Position numbers and translations under genes: made by a program. Shown piece after piece: positions 1 to 7,823 of a stretch of DNA of 14,304 nt (the first letter of the stretch is position 1; every line of letters begins with the position of its first letter). The notes beneath the pieces were generated by a model that did not search any database, had not been told where the DNA came from, and saw only the letters and a list, made by a program, of their open reading frames with translations. The stretch covers positions 1-14,304 of the forward strand of contig DXEQ01000081.1 of assembly GCA_019114885.1 (NCBI GenBank). The letters are read 5' to 3'. The stretch comes from Candidatus Anaerobutyricum stercoripullorum. Lineage in GTDB: Bacteria; Bacillota; Clostridia; Lachnospirales; Lachnospiraceae.

Positions 1-7
1 TTTTTTT

Positions 8-13
8 CCTCCT
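8..13 (-). promoter_or_regulatory. Shine-Dalgarno sequence of a divergent gene starting left of the window
   Basis: On the minus strand these bases read AGGAGG, followed by seven A residues up to the window edge. That is a consensus SD with the right spacing for a start codon just outside the window. It implies a gene transcribed leftward, divergently from the AraC-type regulator, and so a plausible target of it. No coding sequence of that gene is visible, so its identity is unknown. I found no convincing -10/-35 pair for it. Confidence 0.6.
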
Positions 14-149
14 ATTTATTATGCACTGCGCCGGATGCCGTTTCTCTTTATTTTCAAATGTTTTGCAGCACCCGCTCCGTTTCCTTATGTGACCGGTCAT
101 CATGAACCTGTCGTGTAGATTCAGTATAAAAAATCTCTTTGATTCTTTC

Positions 150-179
150 TTGCAATATGTTATTCTAAACATGTACAAT
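150..179 (+). promoter_or_regulatory. Candidate sigma-A promoter of the AraC-family gene
   Basis: TTGCAA at 150-155 and TACAAT at 174-179 are separated by 18 bp, giving a start point near 186 and a short leader of about 37 nt before the ATG at 223. Both boxes are close to consensus and the stretch is AT-rich. A perfect 10-bp palindrome (TGACCGGTCA, 90-99) lies 50 bp upstream, between this promoter and the divergent gene. Confidence 0.55.
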
Positions 180-222
180 ATTCACTTATAATTCTATCGT
201 TAAGAAGAAAGTGCAGAAAAAC

Positions 223-1125
223 ATGAACAAAATTCACCTCCAAAAAGAAGCCAAACATGGAACGCCGCAGTTTCCTTTTCAGGCGTTCTCCCAGCATGAC
301 ACCTGTGGTCAGTATTTTGCCCCTTATCACTGGCATGATGAGGCGGAATTTCTGTATGTGACAAAGGGAAGCATCACGCTGCGCACGGAAACCGACACAA
401 AGCTTCTGTCCGCCGGTCAGATCTGTTTCATCAATCCGGGGACAGCCCACGCCCTGTTCGGCAACAGTGACGTCTCCCATCATTACGCGCTGGTTTTCGG
501 ACTGGAACTGCTCAGCTTCGCCCAGTATGACGTCTGCCAGAACCGCTATCTGGAACCTCTCTTCTCCGGCAAGCTCCTGTTTCCTTCGGGAGACTCTTTT
601 GCACCGGAGATCTCCGCCAGAATCGGAGAGCTGATCGCCCGGGCGGAACAGCTGTATCACAGTACTGACCCCGCTGTTCCCGCTCCCCTTTCCATTAAGA
701 TCATCCTGCTGCAGATTCTGGAGATCCTGTTTTCCGAACAGTCCTTCGTGCCTTCCGGCGACGCTGCCCGCTGGAAGTCTTCCGAAGAGTACTCTCTCCG
801 CCCGGTCTTTGCATATATAAAGACGCATTATCAGGAGCGGATCACCCTGGAACAACTGTCTTCCAGCCTGCATATGAATAAAAATTATTTTTGTCGGTTT
901 TTCAAACAAAAAGTAGGAAAAACACCGTTTTCCTACTTAAATGAATACCGTATCAATCAGGCGGCCGCCCTGCTGCTTACGACCGACGCTCCCATCACGG
1001 AAATCGCCATGGACACCGGCTTTGACAATATGAGCTATTTCATCCGCCAGTTTAAACACTGTAAAGGCTGCACTCCTTCCATCTACCGCAAAATGGAGCA
1101 TCCGGGGGCGGTGCCAATCGTGTGA
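223..1125 (+). CDS. AraC-family transcriptional regulator with cupin sensor domain
   Basis: A 300-residue protein with the two-part AraC layout. Residues about 28-85 form a cupin-like ligand-binding domain (HWHDEAEFLYV, then a GQICFINPGTAH turn). Residues about 190-290 form the double helix-turn-helix DNA-binding domain, with helices around 206-227 and 257-279 and the typical second-HTH signature IAMDTGFDNMSYFIRQFK. Proteins of this build usually sense a sugar or related small molecule and control a neighbouring operon; here the divergent gene left of the window is the obvious candidate. The ATG at 223 is preferred over the GTG at 211 because the purine-rich AAGAAGAAAG (202-211) is spaced for 223 and directly abuts 211. 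It converges on trpA, but nothing links it to tryptophan. The ligand cannot be read from sequence. Confidence 0.93.
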   Translation: MNKIHLQKEAKHGTPQFPFQAFSQHDTCGQYFAPYHWHDEAEFLYVTKGSITLRTETDTKLLSAGQICFINPGTAHALFGNSDVSHHYALVFGLELLSFAQYDVCQNRYLEPLFSGKLLFPSGDSFAPEISARIGELIARAEQLYHSTDPAVPAPLSIKIILLQILEILFSEQSFVPSGDAARWKSSEEYSLRPVFAYIKTHYQERITLEQLSSSLHMNKNYFCRFFKQKVGKTPFSYLNEYRINQAAALLLTTDAPITEIAMDTGFDNMSYFIRQFKHCKGCTPSIYRKMEHPGAVPIV

Positions 1126-1142
1126 ATATCCTCACACGTTTT
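1119..1142 (+). terminator. Compact hairpin between the convergent araC-type gene and trpA
   Basis: CGTGTGA (1119-1125) and TCACACG (1132-1138) are a perfect 7-bp inverted repeat around a 6-nt loop, followed on the plus strand by TTTT (1139-1142). The left arm ends in the regulator's TGA and the right arm begins with the TGA of trpA read on the minus strand, so both stop codons lie inside the stem. It resembles an intrinsic terminator for the plus strand. In the trp direction there is no U-run after the stem, so it would be weak there. Confidence 0.55.
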
Positions 1143-1908
1143 GCATCGCCTCTTTCATGGAACGCACATATTCGCCCACATGGGCCGGGGCGTCTTTGCC
1201 GTACTGTTCCAGCTGACGGACGATGGCAGAGCCCACGATGACGCCGTCGGCAGTGGCCGACATCTGCCGCGCCTGTTCCGGCGTGGAGATGCCGAAGCCG
1301 ATGGCGACGGGCACATCTGTGTTTTCCCGGATTACTTTCACGATGGACGGAAGGTCGGTGGTGATCTCACTTCGCACGCCGGTAACTCCCAGGCTCGATA
1401 CGAGATAGATAAATCCTTCTGCCTCCCTCGCAATCATGGCGATGCGATTCTCCGAGGTCGGAGCAATCAGCGAGATCAGATCTACGCCGTACCGGCGGCA
1501 GAGCGGAAGGAACTCTTCTTTTTCTTCATAGGGCACATCCGGCAGGATCAGCCCGTCTATGCCGACCTCCCGGCAAGTTCCGATGAATTTTTCCGCCCCA
1601 TAAGAAAATACCACATTGGCATACGTCATAAAGACCAGCGGGATGGTCACATTCCGGCGCAGATCCCGGACGAGATCAAAGACCTTGTCAGTGGTCACCC
1701 CTCCCTGCAGGGCGCGCAGGTTCGCTCCCTGGATCACCGGACCTTCCGCCGTGGGATCGGAGAAAGGGATGCCCAGCTCAATAAGGTCGGCGCCATTTTC
1801 TACGGCGGCGCGCACCGCTGCCGCCGTGGTGGCCAGATCCGGGTCCCCGCAGGTGATAAAGGCGATGAATGCCTTTCCGTTTTCAAATGCCTGTTTTATC
1901 TTACTCAT
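1132..1908 (-). CDS. trpA: Tryptophan synthase alpha subunit
   Basis: 258 residues, the normal TrpA length. It cleaves indole-3-glycerol phosphate to indole and glyceraldehyde 3-phosphate and passes indole to TrpB through the alpha2-beta2 tunnel. The signature IELGIPFSDPTAEGPVIQ contains catalytic Glu44 (E. coli Glu49 equivalent). The residue aligned with catalytic Asp60 is Glu55 here. The phosphate-binding loops GFGIS and GVIVGSAIV are present. The ATG at 1908 follows GGGAGG with good spacing and overlaps the trpB stop by 8 bp, implying translational coupling. It is the last gene of the operon; its stop lies in a hairpin shared with the convergent regulator. The Asp-to-Glu change appears, from memory, to be common in Clostridia and need not mean loss of function. 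Confidence 0.98.
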   Translation of the reverse strand: MSKIKQAFENGKAFIAFITCGDPDLATTAAAVRAAVENGADLIELGIPFSDPTAEGPVIQGANLRALQGGVTTDKVFDLVRDLRRNVTIPLVFMTYANVVFSYGAEKFIGTCREVGIDGLILPDVPYEEKEEFLPLCRRYGVDLISLIAPTSENRIAMIAREAEGFIYLVSSLGVTGVRSEITTDLPSIVKVIRENTDVPVAIGFGISTPEQARQMSATADGVIVGSAIVRQLEQYGKDAPAHVGEYVRSMKEAMQNV

Positions 1909-3091
1909 GAATATCCTCCCCTCTGTAGCGGGCGATGGCCGCGCAGTCTTTATCTCCCCGGCCCGACAGCGTGATGACGATGATCTTATCTTTATCCATG
2001 ACCGGCGCCAGCTTCATGGCGTGGGCGACAGCGTGAGCGCTCTCGATGGCCGGGATGATGCCTTCCGTTTTTGCCAGATATTCAAAGGCTTCCACGGCCT
2101 CCTCATCGGTCACCGGCACGTACTCCGCCCGGCCGATATCGTGAAGATAGGCGTGCTCCGGACCGACGCCCGGATAGTCCAGACCGGCAGAGATGGAGTA
2201 TACCGGTGCGATCTGCCCGTATGCATCCTGACAGAAATAGGCCTTCATGCCGTGGAAAATACCCAGTCTCCCTGTGGCGATGGTGGCCGCCGTCTCAAAG
2301 GTATCGACGCCCCGGCCCGCTGCCTCGCAGCCAATGAGCCGCACATCCTCATCCCCGATAAAATGATAAAAACTGCCGATGGCGTTGGACCCGCCGCCGA
2401 CACAGGCCAGCACCGCGTCCGGCAGCCGCCCTTCTTTCTTTAGAATCTGCTCCCGGATCTCCCGGGAGATCACTGCCTGAAAGTCCCGGACGATGGTCGG
2501 GAACGGATGCGGTCCCATGACAGAACCCAGACAGTAGTGGGTGTCGTCAATCCGGGAAGTCCACTCCCGCATGGCCTCCGATACGGCGTCTTTTAACGTG
2601 GCTGTCCCGCTGGTCACGGGAACGACCTCCGCACCCAGAAGACGCATGCGATAGACATTCAGCGCCTGCCGGATGGTATCTTCTTTTCCCATAAAGACCA
2701 CACACTCCATATCCATGAGCGCCGCCGCCGTGGCTGTGGCAACGCCGTGCTGTCCCGCGCCGGTCTCTGCGATCAACCGGGTCTTTCCCATCTTTTTGGC
2801 CAGCAGCGCCTGCCCCAACACGTTGTTGATCTTGTGGGCACCGGTGTGGTTCAGGTCTTCTCTTTTCAGATAGATTTTCGCGCCTCCCAGATCTCTTGTC
2901 ATCTTTTTCGCGTAATACAGCCGGGACGGTCTTCCCGCGTATTCATTGAAAAGCTCTGTGAGTTCCCGATTAAATTCCGGGTCCTTTTTATAATACTCAT
3001 ACGCTTCTTCCAGTTCGATCACGGCGTTCATCAGTGTTTCCGGTATATACTGTCCGCCGTGGATACCAAAGCGTCCGTTCGGATTTGTCAT
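1901..3091 (-). CDS. trpB: Tryptophan synthase beta subunit
   Basis: 396 residues, typical for TrpB of the TrpA-dependent type. This PLP enzyme condenses indole with L-serine to give L-tryptophan. The PLP lysine is Lys87 in HTGAHKINN and catalytic Glu109 lies in LIAETGAGQHG; both have the numbering familiar from the enterobacterial enzyme. The PLP phosphate loop is GGGSNAIG. The open frame extends upstream to 3271, but that part lies inside trpF and is not TrpB-like. The ATG at 3091 has AAGGAAGG upstream and overlaps the trpF stop as ATGA. The gene ends in an 8-bp overlap with trpA, which fits the equal amounts of alpha and beta subunit the complex needs. Confidence 0.98.
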   Translation of the reverse strand: MTNPNGRFGIHGGQYIPETLMNAVIELEEAYEYYKKDPEFNRELTELFNEYAGRPSRLYYAKKMTRDLGGAKIYLKREDLNHTGAHKINNVLGQALLAKKMGKTRLIAETGAGQHGVATATAAALMDMECVVFMGKEDTIRQALNVYRMRLLGAEVVPVTSGTATLKDAVSEAMREWTSRIDDTHYCLGSVMGPHPFPTIVRDFQAVISREIREQILKKEGRLPDAVLACVGGGSNAIGSFYHFIGDEDVRLIGCEAAGRGVDTFETAATIATGRLGIFHGMKAYFCQDAYGQIAPVYSISAGLDYPGVGPEHAYLHDIGRAEYVPVTDEEAVEAFEYLAKTEGIIPAIESAHAVAHAMKLAPVMDKDKIIVITLSGRGDKDCAAIARYRGEDIHE

Positions 3092-3696
3092 GGTGTTCCT
3101 TCCTTTCTGACCGCAGCCGCAAAGGCTGTCATTTTCTCTCTGTCTTTTACTTTTTTGCTTTCTATGCCGGAGCTGACGTCCACCGCAAAGGGATGGAGCG
3201 TCCGGATGGCTTTTCTTACATTTTCCGGGGCAAGCCCGCCGGCAAGAAAGTACCTCCGCCGGATACCGCAAAGCAGCGTCCAGTCAAATACATTTCCTGT
3301 ACCGGCCCCCGAATCCAGCAAAATATAATCCGCCGGGCTTTGCTCTGCCGCCCGGACGTCTTCTGCGCTGCCGATGCGAAACGCCTGTATGATTGGTTTG
3401 TCTGTCATCTTTCGCAGCCTGCAAATGTACTCCGCGTCTTCCGTCCCGTGAAGCTGCGCCAGATCAATGACCCCCGCAGACAGCAGCCGCGCAATCCATT
3501 CCGGCTCCTGATCCACGAACACTCCCACTGCCCGGATGTCATCCCGCAGCATGTATTTCAACGTCGCCGCCTGCTCCGGCGATACGTGTCTCCGGCTTTT
3601 CTGCGCAAACACGAACCCCACGTAATCAGGCTGCAGCCTGTTGGCCGCCTCGATATCCTCCGGCCGGGTAAGCCCGCAGAATTTTATTTTTGTCAT
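3088..3696 (-). CDS. trpF: Phosphoribosylanthranilate isomerase
   Basis: 202 residues, a single-domain (beta/alpha)8 barrel of normal size. It converts N-(5-phosphoribosyl)anthranilate to 1-(2-carboxyphenylamino)-1-deoxyribulose 5-phosphate by an Amadori rearrangement. The general base Cys7 is in KIKFCGLTRPED and the general acid Asp128 in ILLDSGAGTGN; FLAGGLAPENV and DVSSGIE are the phosphate-binding loops near the C-terminus. It is separate from trpC, unlike the fused enterobacterial protein. The ATG at 3696 follows GGGAGG and overlaps the trpC stop as ATGA; its own stop overlaps trpB in the same way. The trpB SD lies inside the last codons of this gene. Confidence 0.98.
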   Translation of the reverse strand: MTKIKFCGLTRPEDIEAANRLQPDYVGFVFAQKSRRHVSPEQAATLKYMLRDDIRAVGVFVDQEPEWIARLLSAGVIDLAQLHGTEDAEYICRLRKMTDKPIIQAFRIGSAEDVRAAEQSPADYILLDSGAGTGNVFDWTLLCGIRRRYFLAGGLAPENVRKAIRTLHPFAVDVSSGIESKKVKDREKMTAFAAAVRKEGTP

Positions 3697-4478
3697 AGCG
3701 CCGCCTCCCGAAACGCCGCCAGCGTGGCGTTCTTATCTTTTGCCCGCATCAGCGTCTCCCCGATCAGGACGGCGTCCGCACCCATGGCCGACAGTCTGCG
3801 GATATCCTCCGCATCCCGCACGCCGCTCTCGGAGACAAAAATCACATCCTCCGGCACCAGTTCCCGCAGCCGTCGGCTGTTTTCCGTGTCCACGGAGAAA
3901 TCTTTCAGATTCCGGTTGTTGACGCCAACCACCCGCGCGCCGGCCCGCAATGCAGTCCGGACTTCCCCTTCATCGTGGGCTTCCACCAACGCGGAAAGTC
4001 CCAGTTCATCACAGATCTCCATGTATGTCCGAAGCTGTTCTTCCCGCAGAAGCGAGACGATCAGCAGCACCGCCGATGCTCCCAGAAGCTTCGCTTCATA
4101 GATCATATAGGCATCCACCGTAAAATCCTTGCGAAGGCAGGGAACCTGCACCTGCGCCGCAATCTCCCGAAGAAAGGTATCGCTGCCCAGAAACCATTTC
4201 GGCTCCGTGAGCACGGAGATGGCGTCGGCACCCGCTTCGGCATACGCTCCGGCAATGGAAAGATAAGGAAAGTCCGGCGCGATCAGTCCTTTGGACGGCG
4301 AGGCTTTCTTACACTCGCAGATAAAGGACATACCCGGTTTGCCAAGCGCCCGCTCAAATGCAAAGCCGCCCCGGGGCAGCGCCAGAGCGCTCCTCTTCAC
4401 TTCTTCCAATGGATGCTGTTTTGCAACCTGCTCCACCCGGTGTCTTGCGTGGGCGGCCAGCTGTTCCAATATCGTCAT
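3693..4478 (-). CDS. trpC: Indole-3-glycerol phosphate synthase
   Basis: 261 residues, full length for the monofunctional enzyme. It closes the ring of 1-(2-carboxyphenylamino)-1-deoxyribulose 5-phosphate to give indole-3-glycerol phosphate, with loss of CO2 and water. The barrel's active-site residues are visible in order: Glu55 and Lys57 in ICECKKASPSKG, Lys117 in LRKDF, Glu166 in LVEAHDE, the NNRNL strand at 187-191, and Glu217 in VSESGV. The ATG at 4478 overlaps the trpD stop as ATGA. Unlike every other trp gene here it has no strong SD, only GGTGAG, because it follows the repeat-derived tail of trpD. Its translation probably depends on termination of trpD. Confidence 0.98.
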   Translation of the reverse strand: MTILEQLAAHARHRVEQVAKQHPLEEVKRSALALPRGGFAFERALGKPGMSFICECKKASPSKGLIAPDFPYLSIAGAYAEAGADAISVLTEPKWFLGSDTFLREIAAQVQVPCLRKDFTVDAYMIYEAKLLGASAVLLIVSLLREEQLRTYMEICDELGLSALVEAHDEGEVRTALRAGARVVGVNNRNLKDFSVDTENSRRLRELVPEDVIFVSESGVRDAEDIRRLSAMGADAVLIGETLMRAKDKNATLAAFREAAL

Positions 4479-5623
4479 CGGCTCACCACGCCATGCGCGT
4501 TGGCAGCGCCGCCAACATGCGCATCCGTGTCCCGCACGCTGTCGTCCGGCGCGTTGCTTCCCTTCGCATTGCCATCCGGCATTTTGTCGTCCGGCACGTT
4601 GTCATCCGGCGCATTGCTGACGGCGATCAGCCGCTCCAGGGTCTCCGCTGCCCTGCCGGAATCAATCAGTTCCGCCGCCAGGGCGACGCCGTCTTTCATG
4701 GAATCCGCCTTTCCTCCGATATAGAGGGAAGCGCCGGCGTTGAGCAGAACAGCGTTTCGCTTATGTCCACGCTCCCCGCCTAATATCCTCCGGGTGATCG
4801 CTGCATTTTCTTCCGGCGCACCGCCCAGCAGGTCTTCCTTCGTGCAGCGCTCCATACCGAACTGTTCCGGCGTGATCACATGGGAGCGGAACCATCCGTC
4901 CCGGATCTCGCAGATGGTAGTCGGCGCACAGAGGGAGATCTCATCCAGCTTCTCCTGTCCGTATACCACCATGCCGCGGCGGACGCCGAGGCTCACCAGC
5001 ACCTGTGCCAGCGGTTCCACCAGATAATCATCGTAGACACCCAGAAGCTGCATGGACGGCGTGGCCGGGTTGGTCAGCGGACCCAGGATATTGAACACGG
5101 TCCGAAATCCCAGCTCCTTGCGGATGGCTCCCACGTATTTCATGGAGGTATGGTACTTCTGCGCAAAGAAGAAACACATGCCGACCTCCCGCAGCAGTTC
5201 CACACATTTATCCGGACTCTGCTGAATGTTGACCCCCAGCGCCTCCAGGCAATCCGCCGTCCCGCACTGAGAAGAAGCGGCACGGTTGCCGTGCTTTGCC
5301 ACCTTCATTCCTCCGGCCGCCGCCACCAGCGCCGAGGTGGTGGAGATATTAAAACTGTGGGCGTTATCCCCGCCTGTGCCGACAATCTCAAACACATCCA
5401 TCCCCGTCTCCACCTTCGTGGCATGGGCCCGCATGGCCGCCGCGCAGCCCGCGATCTCATCGATGGTCTCCGCCCGGGCGCTCTTGGTGGACAGCGCCGC
5501 CAGAAAAGCCGCGTTCTGAGTGGCGGTAGTCTCCCCGCTCATGATCTCACTCATCACCGCATATGCCTCATCGTAGGTCAGGTCCTCCTTGCTGACAATC
5601 TTTACAATCGCTTCTTTAATCAT
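4475..5623 (-). CDS. trpD: Anthranilate phosphoribosyltransferase with a repeat-derived C-terminal tail
   Basis: 382 residues; the family is usually about 335-345. It transfers phosphoribosyl from PRPP to anthranilate. The core has GTGGD at 82-86 (PRPP site), FNIST at 91-95, KHGNRAASS at 110-118 (anthranilate and PRPP contacts), and a DE pair in EKLDEISL for Mg2+. The normal fold ends near residue 336. Residues 337-382 are an extra tail, acidic and proline-containing, built from 5-residue units with consensus N-x-P-D-D encoded by 15-bp DNA repeats. The tail keeps frame, so the gene is intact. It is a stand-alone TrpD, not fused to the TrpG amidotransferase. The ATG at 5623 follows AAAGGAG and overlaps the trpG stop as ATGA; the 3' end overlaps trpC. 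Confidence 0.97.
   Translation of the reverse strand: MIKEAIVKIVSKEDLTYDEAYAVMSEIMSGETTATQNAAFLAALSTKSARAETIDEIAGCAAAMRAHATKVETGMDVFEIVGTGGDNAHSFNISTTSALVAAAGGMKVAKHGNRAASSQCGTADCLEALGVNIQQSPDKCVELLREVGMCFFFAQKYHTSMKYVGAIRKELGFRTVFNILGPLTNPATPSMQLLGVYDDYLVEPLAQVLVSLGVRRGMVVYGQEKLDEISLCAPTTICEIRDGWFRSHVITPEQFGMERCTKEDLLGGAPEENAAITRRILGGERGHKRNAVLLNAGASLYIGGKADSMKDGVALAAELIDSGRAAETLERLIAVSNAPDDNVPDDKMPDGNAKGSNAPDDSVRDTDAHVGGAANAHGVVSR
4511..4615 (-). repeat. Degenerate 15-bp tandem repeat in the 3' end of trpD
   Basis: Consecutive 15-bp units end to end: 4601-4615, 4586-4600, 4571-4585, 4556-4570 (degenerate) and 4541-4555. Two further weak units (4526-4540, 4511-4525) keep the register. The clear units read AA-y-G-y-GCCGGAyGAC on the minus strand and code for N-x-P-D-D. 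The period is exactly five codons, so gain or loss of a unit never breaks the frame. The array covers trpD residues 337-371. Confidence 0.85.
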
Positions 5624-6225
5624 CCCCGGTCTCCTTTCACTGTTTCCCCGTTGTGCGTCCCCAGTCGGACAAAATTCTCAAGCATCGTTTTTCCTTCCGG
5701 CGTCAGAATCGATTCCGGATGAAACTGCAGGCCATACACCGGATATGCCCGGTGCCGCACCGCCATCACTTCCCCGTCATCCGCCACCGCGGTCACCTCC
5801 AGACAATCCGGAAGGAACGAGGCGTCCGCCGCCAGCGAATGATATCTGGCAACCTTTGTCTCCTCCGGACACCCGGCAAAAACCGGACAGTCCGTGCGGA
5901 GTCTGCTCACAGACTGCTTACCGTGCATCAGCCTTCCGGCGTAGGTGATCCTCCCTCCAAAAGCAGCGCAGACCGCCTGATGCCCCAGACATACGCCCAG
6001 GATGGGAATTTCCCCGGCAAGTTCCTTCACCACCTCCATAATGACTCCCGCGTCTTCCGGTCTTCCGGGGCCGGGCGAGAGGATGATCCTCTCCGGCTGC
6101 ATCGCCCGAATCTCCTCCACAGTCTTCTCGTCATTGCGGATCACTTTCAGATCCGGTTCCATCTCCCCGATCATCTGATAGAGGTTATAAGAAAAACTGT
6201 CATAATTATCAATCAAAAGAATCAT
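5620..6225 (-). CDS. trpG: Anthranilate synthase component II (glutamine amidotransferase)
   Basis: 201 residues, a class I glutamine amidotransferase that supplies ammonia from glutamine to TrpE. The nucleophile Cys79 is in GVCLGHQ, and His169 and Glu171 in QFHPES complete the triad; ILSPGPGRPEDAG at 48-60 is the oxyanion-hole strand. The open frame reaches upstream to 6285, but the protein family begins at MILLIDNYDSF. The ATG at 6225 has a perfect AGGAGGT in the end of trpE and overlaps the trpE stop as ATGA. The 1:1 coupling fits the TrpE-TrpG complex. Such a protein can also serve PabB in folate synthesis in some bacteria; nothing here shows that. It overlaps trpD downstream. Confidence 0.97.
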   Translation of the reverse strand: MILLIDNYDSFSYNLYQMIGEMEPDLKVIRNDEKTVEEIRAMQPERIILSPGPGRPEDAGVIMEVVKELAGEIPILGVCLGHQAVCAAFGGRITYAGRLMHGKQSVSRLRTDCPVFAGCPEETKVARYHSLAADASFLPDCLEVTAVADDGEVMAVRHRAYPVYGLQFHPESILTPEGKTMLENFVRLGTHNGETVKGDRG

Positions 6226-7688
6226 TGCTCCACCTCCTGTGCCAGCTGCAATGCCTTCAAAGAAGCCCCGGCTTTGTTCAGGCACTCCTCATACTCTTTT
6301 TCCGGGACAGAATCTGCCACGATTCCCGCCCCGCTTTGCACGAATACACGCCCGTTCTTTTTGTACACAATACGGATGGCGATACAGGTATCCATATTTC
6401 CCGTAAAATCAATATAGCCGATGGCTCCACCGTATATGCCTCTTTTATTATTTTCCAGCTCCCCGATGCGCTGACAGGCCCGGATCTTCGGTGCGCCGGA
6501 AAGGGTCCCGGCAGGCAGCACCGCCTCGATGGCATCTAACGCGTCCTTATCTTCCCGGATCTCTCCCCGCACCGTGGAACCGATGTGCATCACATGGGAG
6601 AAACGCTCGATGGAATGGAGGCTCTCCACCTGTACCGTGCCGAACCGGCTGACCTTTCCCAGATCATTTCGTCCAAGATCCACCAGCATATTGTGTTCCG
6701 CCAGTTCTTTCTCGTCAGCCAGCAGTTCTTTTTCCAGATTGCGGTCTTCTTCTTCCGTCTTTCCCCTCGGCCTCGTTCCCGCCAGAGGAAATGTATGGAG
6801 AACGCCGTCCTGTAGCCGGACCAGCGTTTCCGGCGAAGCCCCCGCCACCTCCACGTCCGTACCGGAAAAGTAAAACATATACGGCGACGGGTTGATGGTG
6901 CGGAGTACCCGGTACGTATTCAGCAGACTCCCCTCAAAGGGCGCGCTCAGCCGGTTGGACAGCACGATCTGAAAAATATCTCCTTCCCGGATGTAGCTCT
7001 TTGCTTTCTCCACCATCTCACAGAACTGTTCTTTCGCAAACAGGGCCTCTGCCTCTCCCAGCATCCGTCCTGCCGGCTCCCGGCTTTTCTCCCCGCGGCG
7101 CAGCAGTTTTGCCAGCTGCTCAAGCTCCAGGACCGCCTTATTGTATCCGGTTCTTCCGTCAGACAGCCGCATATTCACCAGAAGGATAATCTTCTGCCGC
7201 AGATGATCGAAAGCGATCACCTTGTCAAACAGCATGAGATCCATATCTTTGAAATCCTCCGTATCTTTTGCGCCGCACCGTACCGCCGGCTCGCTGTAAC
7301 CCAGATAATCATAGGAGAAATATCCCACCAGCCCTCCGGTAAACGGCGGAAGGTCAGGAAAACGCGGGCTCCGGTAATCTGCCAGTATCTCCCGGAGGAC
7401 CTGCGACGGATGCTCCGTCTGCATCCGCACATTTCCCACGCGCATCTCCCCCTCCCGGCAGGTGATCTCCAGCTTCGGATCAAAACCGAGGAAAGTATAC
7501 CTTCCCCAGGACTCATTCTCCTGGGCGGATTCCAGCAGATAGCAGTGTCTGGATACATTTTTCAGTATCCGCATCACCTCAATCGGTGTGGTGAAATCCG
7601 ACAGCATCTCACAGCTAATTGGCATCACATCATAATTTCCGGTGGCGGCGAACTCCTCCGCCTGTGCATAATCCGGGAAAAATCTCAT
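6222..7688 (-). CDS. trpE: Anthranilate synthase component I
   Basis: 488 residues, usual TrpE length. It converts chorismate and ammonia to anthranilate, the committed step to tryptophan. The N-terminal domain has the LLES motif (51-54) of the tryptophan feedback-inhibition pocket. The chorismate-binding domain fills the second half, with ASPETLVRL, PLAGTRPRG, DLGRNDLGKV, LPAGTLSGAPK and the C-terminal QSGAGIVADSVPEKEYEE. The start at 7688 is chosen because AGGAGG lies 8 nt upstream; the in-frame TTG at 7709 precedes that SD. It is preceded by a T-box leader, so its transcription depends on uncharged tRNA-Trp. The operon context and LLES motif argue for TrpE over PabB. Confidence 0.97.
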   Translation of the reverse strand: MRFFPDYAQAEEFAATGNYDVMPISCEMLSDFTTPIEVMRILKNVSRHCYLLESAQENESWGRYTFLGFDPKLEITCREGEMRVGNVRMQTEHPSQVLREILADYRSPRFPDLPPFTGGLVGYFSYDYLGYSEPAVRCGAKDTEDFKDMDLMLFDKVIAFDHLRQKIILLVNMRLSDGRTGYNKAVLELEQLAKLLRRGEKSREPAGRMLGEAEALFAKEQFCEMVEKAKSYIREGDIFQIVLSNRLSAPFEGSLLNTYRVLRTINPSPYMFYFSGTDVEVAGASPETLVRLQDGVLHTFPLAGTRPRGKTEEEDRNLEKELLADEKELAEHNMLVDLGRNDLGKVSRFGTVQVESLHSIERFSHVMHIGSTVRGEIREDKDALDAIEAVLPAGTLSGAPKIRACQRIGELENNKRGIYGGAIGYIDFTGNMDTCIAIRIVYKKNGRVFVQSGAGIVADSVPEKEYEECLNKAGASLKALQLAQEVEQ

Positions 7689-7823
7689 GGTTTCGTCCTC
7701 CTTTCTCAAAACGAGGAAAACTCCTCCGGGAATCTGCGGGCAAAATCCGAACCCATCTGCAAGCAGTGGCTTCGGCTCTGGATTATTTTTATTACAAGAT
7801 TAAAATAATATCTCAAAAGCCTC

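Noticed and set aside
3092..3271. N-terminal extension of TrpB
   Set aside because: It falls within trpF, has no family similarity, and the ATG at 3091 has a good SD and coupling overlap.
3034..4101. Long plus-strand open frame of 355 codons opposite trpC and trpF
   Set aside because: It lies antisense to genes with clear active-site motifs, has no SD or family features, and is rich in Arg/Ser/Pro as expected of a shadow of GC-rich coding DNA. The same holds for other plus-strand frames over the trp operon.
7706..7756. Possible leader peptide of 16 codons before trpE
   Set aside because: It has no tryptophan codons and no SD, and the T-box already explains regulation.
7782..7809. AT-rich inverted repeat (ATTATTTT / AAAATAAT) before trpE
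   Set aside because: A weak stem in an AT-rich stretch with no U-run or promoter context; easily due to chance.
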